A stretch of DNA of 57,359 bases from CAZMPJ01 sp964568455 (GTDB lineage: Bacteria > Margulisbacteria > WOR-1 > O2-12-FULL-45-9): the NCBI GenBank assembly GCA_964568455.1, contig CAZMPJ010000011.1, positions 1 through 57,359 on the forward strand, written 5' to 3'. The translations under genes and the position numbers were made by a program. Shown piece by piece: positions 7,877 through 15,819 of this stretch (positions within the stretch are counted from its first letter, which is position 1; each line of letters opens with the position of its first letter). The notes under the pieces were generated by a model. It was given only the letters and a program-made list of their open reading frames with translations. It had not been told where the DNA came from and ran no database searches.

Positions 7877-9310
7877 TTACCCCTTAACTGCGCCGGCGGT
7901 TAAACCGCGCACAATGTGTTTTTGCAGCATGAAGAATAATACAACAACAGGAATAGTGGCTACGGTTGCCGCAGCCATCATTAAATCAAAACGGTTTTGG
8001 TAGTTTCCTACGAATAATCTAATTCCAACCGGAATAGTCATGGTATCTGCATTAGTCAAAACCCAGGCAAACATCAATTCATCCCAGGCGTTTAAGAAAA
8101 CATAGATGCCGGTAGCAATGATCCCAGGACGGGCCAAAGGAAGCGCCACGTGCCAAAAAACTCTAAGCCTGGAACATCCGTCAATTAAAGCGGCTTCTTC
8201 CAACTCTTTTGGAATAGCGGCAAAAAATCCACGCAAAATCCAAATAGAAAAAGGCAAAAACCAGGCAGAATAAATTAGTATGATGCCAGGAAAAGTTCCT
8301 TTTACCTGAATTCCAGACATAGCGGTAAATCTAACAAACATAATATAAATCGGGATTAAATACATAATCATAGGAATCATTTGGGTAGCTAAAATAGTGT
8401 TGCTAAATAGGTCGGAACCAGGAAAGCGGAATCTTGAAAGCGCGTAAGCAGCAAAAGTAGCAAAAATCATGGCAACAAACATAGTAATCCCACAAATAAT
8501 AATAGAATTTCTAAGGTAAAGCCCAAAATTAACACTTTTCCACATATCAATATAGTTGTTAAACCTGACTAAAAAGTGCCCCTTAGACAATCTTGTTTGC
8601 ATCACAACCTTGTTGCTTCTAATGTCTTTTTTATAAAGCCGGCCAAGGCTGGCGCCTAAATATTCATACTTCCCCTGTCTTAAGCTGGAAAACACTTCAC
8701 CCTTAATCCCTCTAATTTCTCTGCCGTAAAAAGATCCGGCATTAGGAAAATAAGCCTTTTTTTTGCCGCTTAGCCGTTTAAATTTATCCGCCTGAGTATC
8801 AAACTTTAAAACATCTCTAAAGCGACTATAATCAAAAGAAACATAAATATTTGATCCATGTTTTTTAATATAAGTGCTGGTAACTTTGTTAAAATCTATC
8901 TTTTTTACTGGATAAGCAAAGCGCTGGTTCTTATTAAAATTATAGCGGTCTACTTTAATTAATCCTTTTTTGGCGGTAGCAATCCAAATATTATTTTTAT
9001 CTATAATATATGAAGTAGCGGCGGTTTTATAAGATTTACGCTTTATTCTTTTTAGATTTTCTTTATCAAAAAGATTAATGCCGCCGTCCGCGGTTAAAAT
9101 TAAAAGATCGTCTCCCTGCGGCTTGATTTCTAAAATGCTATTCCCCGCCCTGCGAAAGCCTACTTTGCCGATAGCAATATCGGTTGAGTCTTTCAGTGAA
9201 GAATAAATCATCCAGCCAATAGGCAACAAAGTTAGAGCCAAAAATAACAGCATGACAACATTAATGATCATGTTGGTTATGCGTTTTTTTGCGTAATAAG
9301 AAATGTTCAT
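7877..9310 (-). CDS. MalG-type ABC sugar permease with propeller-like insert
   Basis: This is an inner-membrane permease of the binding-protein-dependent sugar importer family. The first membrane helix (about 12-38) and five more helices after residue 265 match MalG. The cytoplasmic EAA loop reads EEAALIDGCS (371-380), and LARPG follows. At 477 residues it is about 190 longer than usual. The extra sequence (about 45-245) lies in the first extracytoplasmic loop and contains repeated beta-propeller-like strands (LLILTADGGINLFD, NIWIATAKKGLIKVDRYNF). The start overlaps the MalF-type gene by four bases. The insert may sense or dock a glycan or binding protein; this is inferred. Confidence 0.88.
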   Translation of the reverse strand: MNISYYAKKRITNMIINVVMLLFLALTLLPIGWMIYSSLKDSTDIAIGKVGFRRAGNSILEIKPQGDDLLILTADGGINLFDKENLKRIKRKSYKTAATSYIIDKNNIWIATAKKGLIKVDRYNFNKNQRFAYPVKKIDFNKVTSTYIKKHGSNIYVSFDYSRFRDVLKFDTQADKFKRLSGKKKAYFPNAGSFYGREIRGIKGEVFSSLRQGKYEYLGASLGRLYKKDIRSNKVVMQTRLSKGHFLVRFNNYIDMWKSVNFGLYLRNSIIICGITMFVAMIFATFAAYALSRFRFPGSDLFSNTILATQMIPMIMYLIPIYIMFVRFTAMSGIQVKGTFPGIILIYSAWFLPFSIWILRGFFAAIPKELEEAALIDGCSRLRVFWHVALPLARPGIIATGIYVFLNAWDELMFAWVLTNADTMTIPVGIRLFVGNYQNRFDLMMAAATVATIPVVVLFFMLQKHIVRGLTAGAVKG

Positions 9311-10254
9311 CTCATCTCTTCCGCCTTTTTAAAATATCTAAACCAGACATTTACAATAATAATCATGACAATTAAAAGCAGGACCGAAGTAGCCGCGCCT
9401 GTGCCAAAGTTCCAGAGTTGAAACGAGTTTCTAAAGATATTAGTCATCATCAAGTCACCCCACTCGCCCGGATACCCCGCCCCAAATCCAAACATCATAA
9501 TAACAATGTTAAAAGAATAGGTATTATAAATTAAGCCAAACAGGATAAGGATAAACCAAACCGGCCTAAGCATGGGCCAGGTAATCATCCAGAATTTTTT
9601 CCAGGGAGAAGCCCCGTCAATATCAGCGGCTTCATAAAGCTCGTCTGGAATAGTTTGCAAACCAGCCAAAAGCATCAGCATGGAAAGCGGCCAAAATCGC
9701 CAAATCGTAGGGATAATAATCGCCCAAATAGTATTTGCCCCAGACAACCAGGAGGGCTTAAAGGGAAGGATATGGAGCCAATCATGCAGCATGACATTAA
9801 CCAAGCCACCTTGTTTTAACCAAATAATTCCCCAAAGAAGACCGGTAACATAGGTAGGCACAATCCAGGGAAATAAAAAGAAAGTCCTAATTAATGATCT
9901 GCCAAAAAACTTGCGGTTCATCATTAAGGCAACAATCATACCCAAAGCTAAGGTGCCAAAGGTAACAATAACCGTATAAATAATCGTATTTCTAACCGCG
10001 TCAAAAAGGCCAATCCGGATTGGGCTACCCGGATCAATTAAAACTTTATAATAGTTATCAAAACCAACAAATGGAGCTAAAAGATATTGCTGCAGCGTAA
10101 ACTGGTTAAGCTTAAGGAATGACATGTAAATGCCTTGGACAATCGGTGACAAATGTAAAAACAACATTGCCAAAAGAGTAGGCAAAATGAAGTAATACGC
10201 AAAGCGATTCTGTTTTATTCTATGCCACAAGCCTTTGTTATTGGTCTTTTTCAT
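9307..10254 (-). CDS. MalF-type ABC sugar permease
   Basis: The 315-residue membrane protein is the partner permease of the MalG-type protein, with which it overlaps by four bases. It has six hydrophobic segments, starting at FAYYFILPTLLAMLFLHLSP. The EAA loop YEAADIDGAS, which contacts the ATPase, is followed by the family's WPMLRPV pattern. Neither a substrate-binding protein nor an ATPase is encoded in the window, so these must come from elsewhere, for example a shared MsmK/UgpC-type ATPase. Neighbouring GH26 enzymes suggest the cargo is an oligosaccharide they release. Confidence 0.92.
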   Translation of the reverse strand: MKKTNNKGLWHRIKQNRFAYYFILPTLLAMLFLHLSPIVQGIYMSFLKLNQFTLQQYLLAPFVGFDNYYKVLIDPGSPIRIGLFDAVRNTIIYTVIVTFGTLALGMIVALMMNRKFFGRSLIRTFFLFPWIVPTYVTGLLWGIIWLKQGGLVNVMLHDWLHILPFKPSWLSGANTIWAIIIPTIWRFWPLSMLMLLAGLQTIPDELYEAADIDGASPWKKFWMITWPMLRPVWFILILFGLIYNTYSFNIVIMMFGFGAGYPGEWGDLMMTNIFRNSFQLWNFGTGAATSVLLLIVMIIIVNVWFRYFKKAEEMR

Positions 10255-10282
10255 AGTTTAACGTTTGCAGATGGTTTGGTTA

Positions 10283-11089
10283 TTATAGCATCTTATCAGA
10301 AAAATGGGAATCGGAAAAAATTGGAGCAAAATCCGGCACTACCCTCCAGTCTCTTTCTTTATTAATATTAAACCAACAGATTAATTTTACTTTAGAATAC
10401 TTTGTTTTTAGTTGTTCTAAAGCATTTTTAAACCACTTGGTTTTGCTTTGATTGTTTCCTGCGGTAGCAAACTCGCCAATCATAATAGGTTTATCGCAGA
10501 GCTTAATTAATTCCGGGTAAACATCAGAAAAAACCTGGTCAAAAGTTTCATTATTGCCATAACCCCAGTTATAGCCATCCATCCCTACCCAATCCACATA
10601 CTGATCACCGGGATAATAATTTTTAATCTGATTCCAGGGTTTGTTTGGCAAACTGCGGTTATTGGGACACCAAATCAGCAAAATATTATCTGCTTTTAAC
10701 TTCTGCTTTACATTATATATATAGAGCCAGGCTTTTTTATACTTTTCGCTACTGTTGTGAACTCCATCCCAGGGATACCAATTGCCATTCATTTCATGGG
10801 CAAAACGAAGCAGAACTGGTTTGCCATAATCTTTAGCTGCTTGGATAAATTGTTTAATGTAAGCCTCTTGCTCTCCCGCTAAAATAGGATCCAAGCCCTT
10901 TGCTAACCAAGGTTCCCAGGTAAGCATGGGCATACTATTGTTTTTTGCGACAATGTTAGCTTCTGCTACAGGAAAAGGATCACCCCAATGGATATACCAG
11001 AGGACAACTGCTAATTTTTTATTGATTTGTGATTGAAAAGAGGGAAGATTTTCGATTCCGTTTACAAAAGATCCAACTGCACAGCTCAT
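10283..11089 (-). CDS. GH26 glycosidase without signal peptide
   Basis: At 268 residues this is a minimal GH26 barrel. RFAHEMNG carries the acid/base (E99) and MIGEFAT the nucleophile (E206). Typical GH26 features are WEPW near residue 60, YPGDQYVDWVGMDGYNWG near 160-177, and the late WFNINKERDW strand. No signal peptide is visible, so it is likely cytoplasmic and could cut imported oligosaccharides. It follows the preceding gene by two bases and precedes the permease genes by 28. No clear ribosome site is seen, which suggests translational coupling. Substrate specificity cannot be read from the sequence. Confidence 0.85.
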   Translation of the reverse strand: MSCAVGSFVNGIENLPSFQSQINKKLAVVLWYIHWGDPFPVAEANIVAKNNSMPMLTWEPWLAKGLDPILAGEQEAYIKQFIQAAKDYGKPVLLRFAHEMNGNWYPWDGVHNSSEKYKKAWLYIYNVKQKLKADNILLIWCPNNRSLPNKPWNQIKNYYPGDQYVDWVGMDGYNWGYGNNETFDQVFSDVYPELIKLCDKPIMIGEFATAGNNQSKTKWFKNALEQLKTKYSKVKLICWFNINKERDWRVVPDFAPIFSDSHFSDKML

Positions 11090-11091
11090 AA

Positions 11092-11502
11092 CTAGCGCAG
11101 AACTACGTTTTTAACTTCGATAAAGGTATTAGCCGGACCCACTATCATAAATTGGACTCGATGAGGTTTTTTTACAATGCCTAAAATTGGAAAAGAAAGA
11201 TGGCGAAACTCTTTTTCATCCAGGTCAACAGTTAAATATTCATCTTCGTAAGAAGTGGCTGCTTCTTCTAAGCTATCTTTCTCAAAAAGCTCAACTCTAA
11301 GCCTTGACCAGTCTGATTTTTTATCAATGTTGCCGCGGATTTCAAATTCAAGCAGAGAAGGTTTTTGAATTTCTTCCATAATCACTAAGTTAAAACCAAG
11401 ATCTGTGCCCTCTCCTTCAAGACGATAAATCCCATCTTGTTCGGATATTTTTTCTCCCGGTTTTCCAAACCCGCCTAAAAGTGGTTTAACTTTATGCATC
11501 AT
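11092..11502 (-). CDS. Small CBM11/CIA30-like protein, operon leader
   Basis: The 136-residue protein starts at one of two adjacent ATGs (11502 or 11499); an open frame extends further upstream but would run across the promoter. It reads like a compact jelly roll, with LLEFEIRG, WSRLRVELFE, FRHLSFPILG and a closing FIEVKNVVLR strand similar to the CBM11/CIA30-like protein downstream. It has no signal peptide. It is the first gene of the minus-strand operon. The -10 box ends only about ten bases before the ATG, so the mRNA is nearly leaderless. A role beside the cytoplasmic GH26 is inferred. Confidence 0.65.
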   Translation of the reverse strand: MMHKVKPLLGGFGKPGEKISEQDGIYRLEGEGTDLGFNLVIMEEIQKPSLLEFEIRGNIDKKSDWSRLRVELFEKDSLEEAATSYEDEYLTVDLDEKEFRHLSFPILGIVKKPHRVQFMIVGPANTFIEVKNVVLR

Positions 11503-11511
11503 GATAAATTG

Positions 11512-11540
11512 ATTATAGCATAAAACAACTCTCATCCCAA
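11512..11540 (-). promoter_or_regulatory. Sigma70-type promoter of the GH26-ABC-pth-mfd operon
   Basis: On the minus strand TTGGGA is followed by exactly 17 bases and a perfect TATAAT (11517-11512). The predicted transcript start is about three bases before the ATG at 11502. This is the only housekeeping-type promoter seen with confidence in the window. Confidence 0.7.
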
Positions 11541-11548
11541 GATTAAGT

Positions 11549-11575
11549 GAAATTTCTAAAAGTTTTGTGCGAAGA
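11549..11575 (+). promoter_or_regulatory. Degenerate sigma28-type site before the TPR gene
   Basis: GTGAAATTTCT, the same -35 text as the main promoter family, occurs at 11547-11557. Fifteen bases after GAAA comes TGCGAAGA, which keeps only the CGA core of the -10 box and lacks the TA tract. It sits ten bases before the ATG at 11585. It may be a weak or decayed promoter. Confidence 0.3.
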
Positions 11576-11584
11576 ATAATTACC

Positions 11585-12367
11585 ATGGCAATAACACGCA
11601 CCGCACCAGAGATACATGTTAGACAACCCAGCCCGGTTAAAGTCTTTAACAAAACAACCTCTTCAAAACTAGAAAAAGCCAAGTCTTTAATTTTCGCAGA
11701 CAATAATTATGCTGCAGCACTTAAAATATTAAAAACTCTTTCCAAAGATAACCCAGAAGTTTTGATTTATTTATCTGCTTGTTACAATTTAACTGGCAAA
11801 CCACTAAAAGCTAAAGAATGTAGGGGTTTGTTTTTTGAATGGTTTAACCAAAGCACGTCCGTTGGCAGGGCCCATTTATTGCTGGTAATCCTACTTCACC
11901 TTGATAACAAAAACGAAGAGGCTGCTAAGGTTGGAATTATTACTATTGAAAACAATAATTTATTTTCTTCGCTTTCTTTATCTGAAAAAAAAGAATTATT
12001 ATTGTTTACTGGCACAGCTTACAGTTTAATTTTAACTACTAACGAGGCTGATTCAATTAAAAACAAAGAAAAAGCCATTGAACTATTAAATCAATGTTTA
12101 ATAAGCGGACAAAATAAACCTTTAGATTATTTAAGCTATTTATCTTTGGGCAGAGCTTATAAAAGTTTGGCCTTTTCAAAAAACAATGCCGAATTATTTA
12201 ACCAAGCTTATGATAATTACAAAAAAGCACTCAGCTTAAATCCATCCTCAAAAAAAGCTTGCAGAAAATTAAAAGGATTGATTGATAATAATAATGTCGA
12301 CGAGGTTTTACCCCAAGATTGCGGTGCCACTCAATTACACGAAATAAATATTGAGTTTATCGATTAA
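11585..12367 (+). CDS. TPR-like helical-repeat protein
   Basis: I choose the ATG at 11585 over a GTG at 11567. The 260-residue protein is a chain of paired helices; the best tetratricopeptide-like unit lies near the C-terminus (YLSLGRAYKSLAF, then YDNYKKALSLNPSSKKA). An earlier pair (NNYAAALKILKTLSKDNPEVLIYLSACY) fits the same pattern. There is no signal peptide, so it is probably a cytoplasmic scaffold. It converges on the next gene, and their ends overlap by four bases. Its link to the large TPR proteins at 22722 and 27594 is by fold type and neighbourhood only. Confidence 0.7.
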   Translation: MAITRTAPEIHVRQPSPVKVFNKTTSSKLEKAKSLIFADNNYAAALKILKTLSKDNPEVLIYLSACYNLTGKPLKAKECRGLFFEWFNQSTSVGRAHLLLVILLHLDNKNEEAAKVGIITIENNNLFSSLSLSEKKELLLFTGTAYSLILTTNEADSIKNKEKAIELLNQCLISGQNKPLDYLSYLSLGRAYKSLAFSKNNAELFNQAYDNYKKALSLNPSSKKACRKLKGLIDNNNVDEVLPQDCGATQLHEINIEFID

Positions 12368-13056
12368 CTTTTTGCTGCCTTAATTGCATCGGCAACTACG
12401 GTTTCTAATTCTTCTAAAAGTTTATTAGCTTGTTCTGTGCTGATTCGTTTTCCAACTAAAATATCTAAAGACGTTCCACCAATTTTTAAATCTACTCTAG
12501 ATAATGAATCGCCAACCAAAGCAATGCGAACACTTACTTTGCCTTCTATTTCTTCTGGAAGATAATAATCAACAATTTCTGCAATGTCATTTTTTAGTCT
12601 TTTATTTGAAGCCAGTTCTCCTTTAACATTCACAACTAAGGGTCTTACTATTGGCTTTTTTCCTTTCAGCGCAAGCTTAGGAGCATCTTTAATCACTGCT
12701 TTTTTATGTAATTCAGGAAGATAAGAATCCTCTAATCTTCGTTGTGCATATGATAATGGTTTTTCTGGTTTTGTCTTAATATTTGAAAGCGCTAAAACAT
12801 CTTTTTCTTCTTTATTAGCAACATCAGGACTTAATCCAGCAAACAGATCTTCTGGAGCAGTTAATGGTTTATTAAGATCAAAACTATCTAAAGCAGCTAA
12901 GGCACCTTTACTGCGAACATCGGTTTTTCTTTTTTGCGCTTTAGCTTTAGGAGTTTTCTTGACCCTTTTCTTGCCTAAATTTGCAGGAGCTTTTCCTGAT
13001 CTTTTAGGTCTATATTCTCCTCCACCACCGACCCCAGGAATATAAATATTACTCAT
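12364..13056 (-). CDS. Unknown protein with basic N-terminal tail
   Basis: The 230-residue protein starts at an ATG with a strong AGGAGG site. Its first 50 residues are disordered and strongly basic (a Gly run, then Lys/Arg clusters such as GKKRVKKTPKAKAQKRKTD). A spacer rich in Asp, Pro and Leu follows. The folded C-terminal domain (about 135-230) has the pattern VSVRIALVGDSLSRVDLKI and a final helix. The basic tail suggests binding to nucleic acid, membrane or another protein. The family is not recognised. It is transcribed away from the large plus-strand cluster, from its own sigma28-type site. Confidence 0.6.
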   Translation of the reverse strand: MSNIYIPGVGGGGEYRPKRSGKAPANLGKKRVKKTPKAKAQKRKTDVRSKGALAALDSFDLNKPLTAPEDLFAGLSPDVANKEEKDVLALSNIKTKPEKPLSYAQRRLEDSYLPELHKKAVIKDAPKLALKGKKPIVRPLVVNVKGELASNKRLKNDIAEIVDYYLPEEIEGKVSVRIALVGDSLSRVDLKIGGTSLDILVGKRISTEQANKLLEELETVVADAIKAAKS

Positions 13057-13112
13057 TTTAAAATCCTCCTCTATAGGGAATGCTTTGGGCTCATAGAGCC
13101 CTTACGTAGGTA

Positions 13113-13139
13113 TTATCGGGTTGGGACACAGTAAACTTG
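13113..13139 (-). promoter_or_regulatory. Sigma28-type promoter (minus strand), CAAGTTT/CCGATA subtype
   Basis: On the minus strand CAAG is followed by 15 bases and CCCGATAA (13120-13113), a near-perfect sigma28 -10 box. It serves the 12364-13056 gene. It is arranged back to back with the plus-strand site at 13155, so one intergenic region carries a divergent pair. Confidence 0.6.
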
Positions 13140-13154
13140 CATTAAAAAAAGAGT

Positions 13155-13181
13155 GAAATTTCCTAGAAAAGGTGTCGATAT
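13155..13181 (+). promoter_or_regulatory. Sigma28-type promoter P1
   Basis: GAAA (13155-13158), 15 bases, then GTCGATAT (13174-13181) and a TA tract. An AAGGGG ribosome site and the ATG at 13215 follow. It drives the nucleotide-sugar-enzyme-like gene. Confidence 0.75.
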
Positions 13182-13214
13182 ATATATTAGATAAAACTGA
13201 AAGGGGACTTAAGA

Positions 13215-14618
13215 ATGGCAAGCTTAGCAAATGTTAGAACCATGAATGGATATCGCGCTTGGAATTTAGCTCGCTCACAGGCCGCTTTAAGAAAACATTA
13301 TGGTAGAAGATTAAAAGATGTAACTATTGCTGACATTGGCAAAGACCAGGTAGCCTTAAGAGCCTATCCTGGATTGGACACCTGCGACATGGCTCAAGTT
13401 GAAGACCACATTATTAGAACAACGGTAGATTCTATTACCCCAGCAGAACTAGAGGCCGCCGAAAGAGTAAAATTAGGCGGGGAAGAAATTGTAGAAGATG
13501 CTGCTGCCGGAGAAGCTACTCGACTTGGCCTTGGAACTAAATATCTATTAACGCCTGAACGCATTGTTCAAGCAGTTTTACTGCATAATTTAAGAAATCC
13601 TGGGAAAATAATTCCTATTCCGGTTGCACCTACTGATTTAGCATCTATCTCTCTTGGAGTAAGGCACAAAGCACAATATGTTTTTGATTTAATGAATCTA
13701 GCAGCCTCTCCCACTGTTAGCCCAGCTTTAAATCCTAGTGAAGTTTTAAAAGATCAAGTTACCCTAACTATTGTTAATGAAGAAACATCATTAGGAATTA
13801 TTAGAGAACTAGTCAGACTAAATCACTTAGGCTTATCACCAGAAAATACCTTATTTATGGTTCAAGAAAAAGGTTTAGGCATAAGCATTGAAGACGGACA
13901 ATTACATTATGATCCAACTTCTGATTTTAAACTTTGGAATCATGGCGATATGAAAATGCAACAAACTTTAGCTAAAAAAGTTTTCTGGGCCAGGATCAAC
14001 CCTAAAAAAGGTGAACTAGAACGCATCTATTTATCTCCTGAAGAGTTAGAAATCAGATTGGCTGGCATGAAGAATTTAATTTCTTATCCAATTGAAGATC
14101 TTGATTACTTAACTGGATCCATTAACATGCATAACTTAGCTCTAGCTCTAAGGTTAGGAACAGAGGGTTACCACATGACCATGGAAGCAGTTGCCCAGCA
14201 AGATCCTCCTCAAAAAGGCGGATTCTTTACTTTTGATCCAACTACTGGAAAAGTAGTTTGTATTGAAAGCGATTGCGGCGGCACAGTAGTGGTAAATGAT
14301 GATCCTGCTTCGTTAGCACGGATTGCATATTTGAACAAAAATTTTAATAATTTCCCATTTCCAGCTCATGCTTTTAAAGCATTATCAAACCAAGAAATGC
14401 CCGACCATTTAACAGTTAAAGGTGGGCACTTATATACTCAAACTCCACAAGGCGATCAAAATTTTAATTTGCCAACTGCAGTAATAATGTGGGAGCCAGT
14501 TCAGTCTATCAGGAACCTAAAACAGCTTCCCCATTGCGCACCAACCTTGTTAGATATGTTAAAACAAGACCAGCAGCCTGGATTTTTGGATTTTGCTAGA
14601 AGCTTGAACCTAATTTAA
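13215..14618 (+). CDS. UDP-sugar pyrophosphorylase-like protein
   Basis: The 467-residue protein resembles UDPGP-family nucleotidyltransferases, which make UDP-sugars from UTP and sugar-1-phosphate. The nucleotide-binding signature appears as AAGEATRLGLGTKYLL (97-112), with R103 and K109 in the expected places. Later landmarks are FMVQEKG, LWNHGD (like the PnGhGd loop), SINMHNL (where the family usually has N-x-D-N-L) and a KGG near the end of the domain. The Asp to His change at the metal site and the acid-free, Arg-rich first 33 residues are unusual. It may be an active divergent enzyme or a regulatory relative. A cytoplasmic role in supplying sugar nucleotides is inferred. Confidence 0.65.
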   Translation: MASLANVRTMNGYRAWNLARSQAALRKHYGRRLKDVTIADIGKDQVALRAYPGLDTCDMAQVEDHIIRTTVDSITPAELEAAERVKLGGEEIVEDAAAGEATRLGLGTKYLLTPERIVQAVLLHNLRNPGKIIPIPVAPTDLASISLGVRHKAQYVFDLMNLAASPTVSPALNPSEVLKDQVTLTIVNEETSLGIIRELVRLNHLGLSPENTLFMVQEKGLGISIEDGQLHYDPTSDFKLWNHGDMKMQQTLAKKVFWARINPKKGELERIYLSPEELEIRLAGMKNLISYPIEDLDYLTGSINMHNLALALRLGTEGYHMTMEAVAQQDPPQKGGFFTFDPTTGKVVCIESDCGGTVVVNDDPASLARIAYLNKNFNNFPFPAHAFKALSNQEMPDHLTVKGGHLYTQTPQGDQNFNLPTAVIMWEPVQSIRNLKQLPHCAPTLLDMLKQDQQPGFLDFARSLNLI

Positions 14619-14635
14619 TATTTGTTACATAAAAG

Positions 14636-14671
14636 ACCGCCCAGAGTCCCCCTTTATTGGGCGGTTTTTTT
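14636..14671 (+). terminator. Rho-independent terminator
   Basis: ACCGCCCA (14636-14643) pairs with TGGGCGGT (14658-14665), and seven T follow. It ends the 13215 transcript just before the next promoter. Confidence 0.88.
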
Positions 14672-14675
14672 ATGT

Positions 14676-14702
14676 GAAATTTTTAGTGGTTTTTATCGAT
14701 AT
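14676..14702 (+). promoter_or_regulatory. Sigma28-type promoter P2
   Basis: GAAA (14676-14679), 15 bases, then ATCGATAT (14695-14702) and a TA tract. The next in-frame ATG, at 14712, lies only nine bases beyond, so the transcript is leaderless or nearly so. Confidence 0.72.
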
Positions 14703-14711
14703 ATATATAAG

Positions 14712-15725
14712 ATGAGAATAACTTGGCAACTTTTAGCACCCGCTTTAAAAACTTTACCACCCAATCGCAGGGCGCATGCAGAAGAAGTTGTAAAATGCCA
14801 CCGCGCTCTTACCACCAGAAATTTTCACTATCTTTACCGTCGATTAAATGATAACTCTGTCTCTTTTAGAGAATACCGTGGTTGGCTAGAAAAATTACAC
14901 ACAGTCTACCGCTCACTTTCAAGAACCGATCAACGAATTTTGCATGCCGCAATTATTTTGCATGACATTGGTTACATAAAAAGTAATTGCCTGGCTCATA
15001 ACACTCAAGGCGCGCTAATAGCTCCAACTTTTTTAAAAAATAAATTTCCAGAACATTTAATTCCTCAAGTGCAGCCTTTAATTGAAATGCATGGACTGAT
15101 GAACGATGTTGGAGTAAATTTATTACCAAAAGATTTAGAAGGGCTTTCCGACACCCAAATAAAACAATTGCTAATATTATCTTCTATGGATACCGCCGGA
15201 AAACCAGATAAAAGCTATCTTTTTATCCGCACCATAAAAGATTATTTAAATATTTTTAACGGCAAAGCAAAAAACCCTGAATGGTTTTTTAAATATCGCA
15301 TTCAACATGTTTTGGGCGGAAATTGTTATGCTTATATTTCTGATGAAGCTACTGACCACTCAATTGCCACTCTGGAAGAAATGATGAGCGCAGAAGAATT
15401 CACTGCATTAAAAAGAAATATAACTGATCGTTTTCGTTGTAACTGCTGGCCGGTTTTTAAGGATTTGGTCACTCGAGAAAACGATAGATTATCTTTTTTG
15501 CGAGCCCTAAGACTTTTAAGTCAGACTGCAGAAGCTTTTCCGCAAGTAAAAGAGGTCTTGCTTGAGTTTGAACCTGACTTTTTTGACCTTGATGACCAAC
15601 AACGCGCTGAACCACTTAAGCATTTAAGAGCCTTTCTAGCCCGCGATGACTATATGCAAGGCAATGGCCTGATTCAGGTAAAAATCCTCTCCCCCGACCT
15701 CCTAGTAATCACCATGAAATTCTAA
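14712..15725 (+). CDS. HD-domain phosphohydrolase-like protein
   Basis: The 337-residue protein starts at the ATG at 14712; an earlier in-frame TTG would lie inside the terminator and promoter. HD proteins are metal-dependent phosphohydrolases acting on nucleotides or cyclic nucleotides. The signature is ILHAAIILHDIGYIKSN (H78, H84, D85), followed by AHNTQG, EMHG and SSMDTAG, which supplies the final Asp. The C-terminal 150 residues are unassigned and contain CNCWP. The N-terminus is basic and lacks acidic residues until residue 24. It is probably soluble. The substrate is unknown; a signalling-nucleotide role in the same regulon is only a guess. Confidence 0.75.
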   Translation: MRITWQLLAPALKTLPPNRRAHAEEVVKCHRALTTRNFHYLYRRLNDNSVSFREYRGWLEKLHTVYRSLSRTDQRILHAAIILHDIGYIKSNCLAHNTQGALIAPTFLKNKFPEHLIPQVQPLIEMHGLMNDVGVNLLPKDLEGLSDTQIKQLLILSSMDTAGKPDKSYLFIRTIKDYLNIFNGKAKNPEWFFKYRIQHVLGGNCYAYISDEATDHSIATLEEMMSAEEFTALKRNITDRFRCNCWPVFKDLVTRENDRLSFLRALRLLSQTAEAFPQVKEVLLEFEPDFFDLDDQQRAEPLKHLRAFLARDDYMQGNGLIQVKILSPDLLVITMKF

Positions 15726-15755
15726 AAATTATTCTTTTCCTTTATTAAATAATCT

Positions 15756-15782
15756 GAAATTTTTAAATAAAGATGTCGATAG
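15756..15782 (+). promoter_or_regulatory. Sigma28-type promoter P3
   Basis: GAAA (15756-15759), 15 bases, then GTCGATAG (15775-15782) followed by ATATATA. A good AAAGGAG ribosome site lies before the ATG at 15820. Confidence 0.72.
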
Positions 15783-15819
15783 ATATATAGCTGGATATTA
15801 AATAAAGGAGCTTATTAAA

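Noticed and set aside
11503..11703. Longer start for the 11092-11502 gene
   Set aside because: The extension would cover a good TTGGGA-17-TATAAT promoter and overlap the divergent TPR gene; the ATG pair at 11502/11499 fits better.
13174..13190. TA tracts as archaeal TATA boxes
   Set aside because: The genes are clearly bacterial (Mfd, PorV-SLH, Tat and Sec lipoproteins), and the fixed GAAA-N15-CGATA layout fits a sigma28-type promoter.
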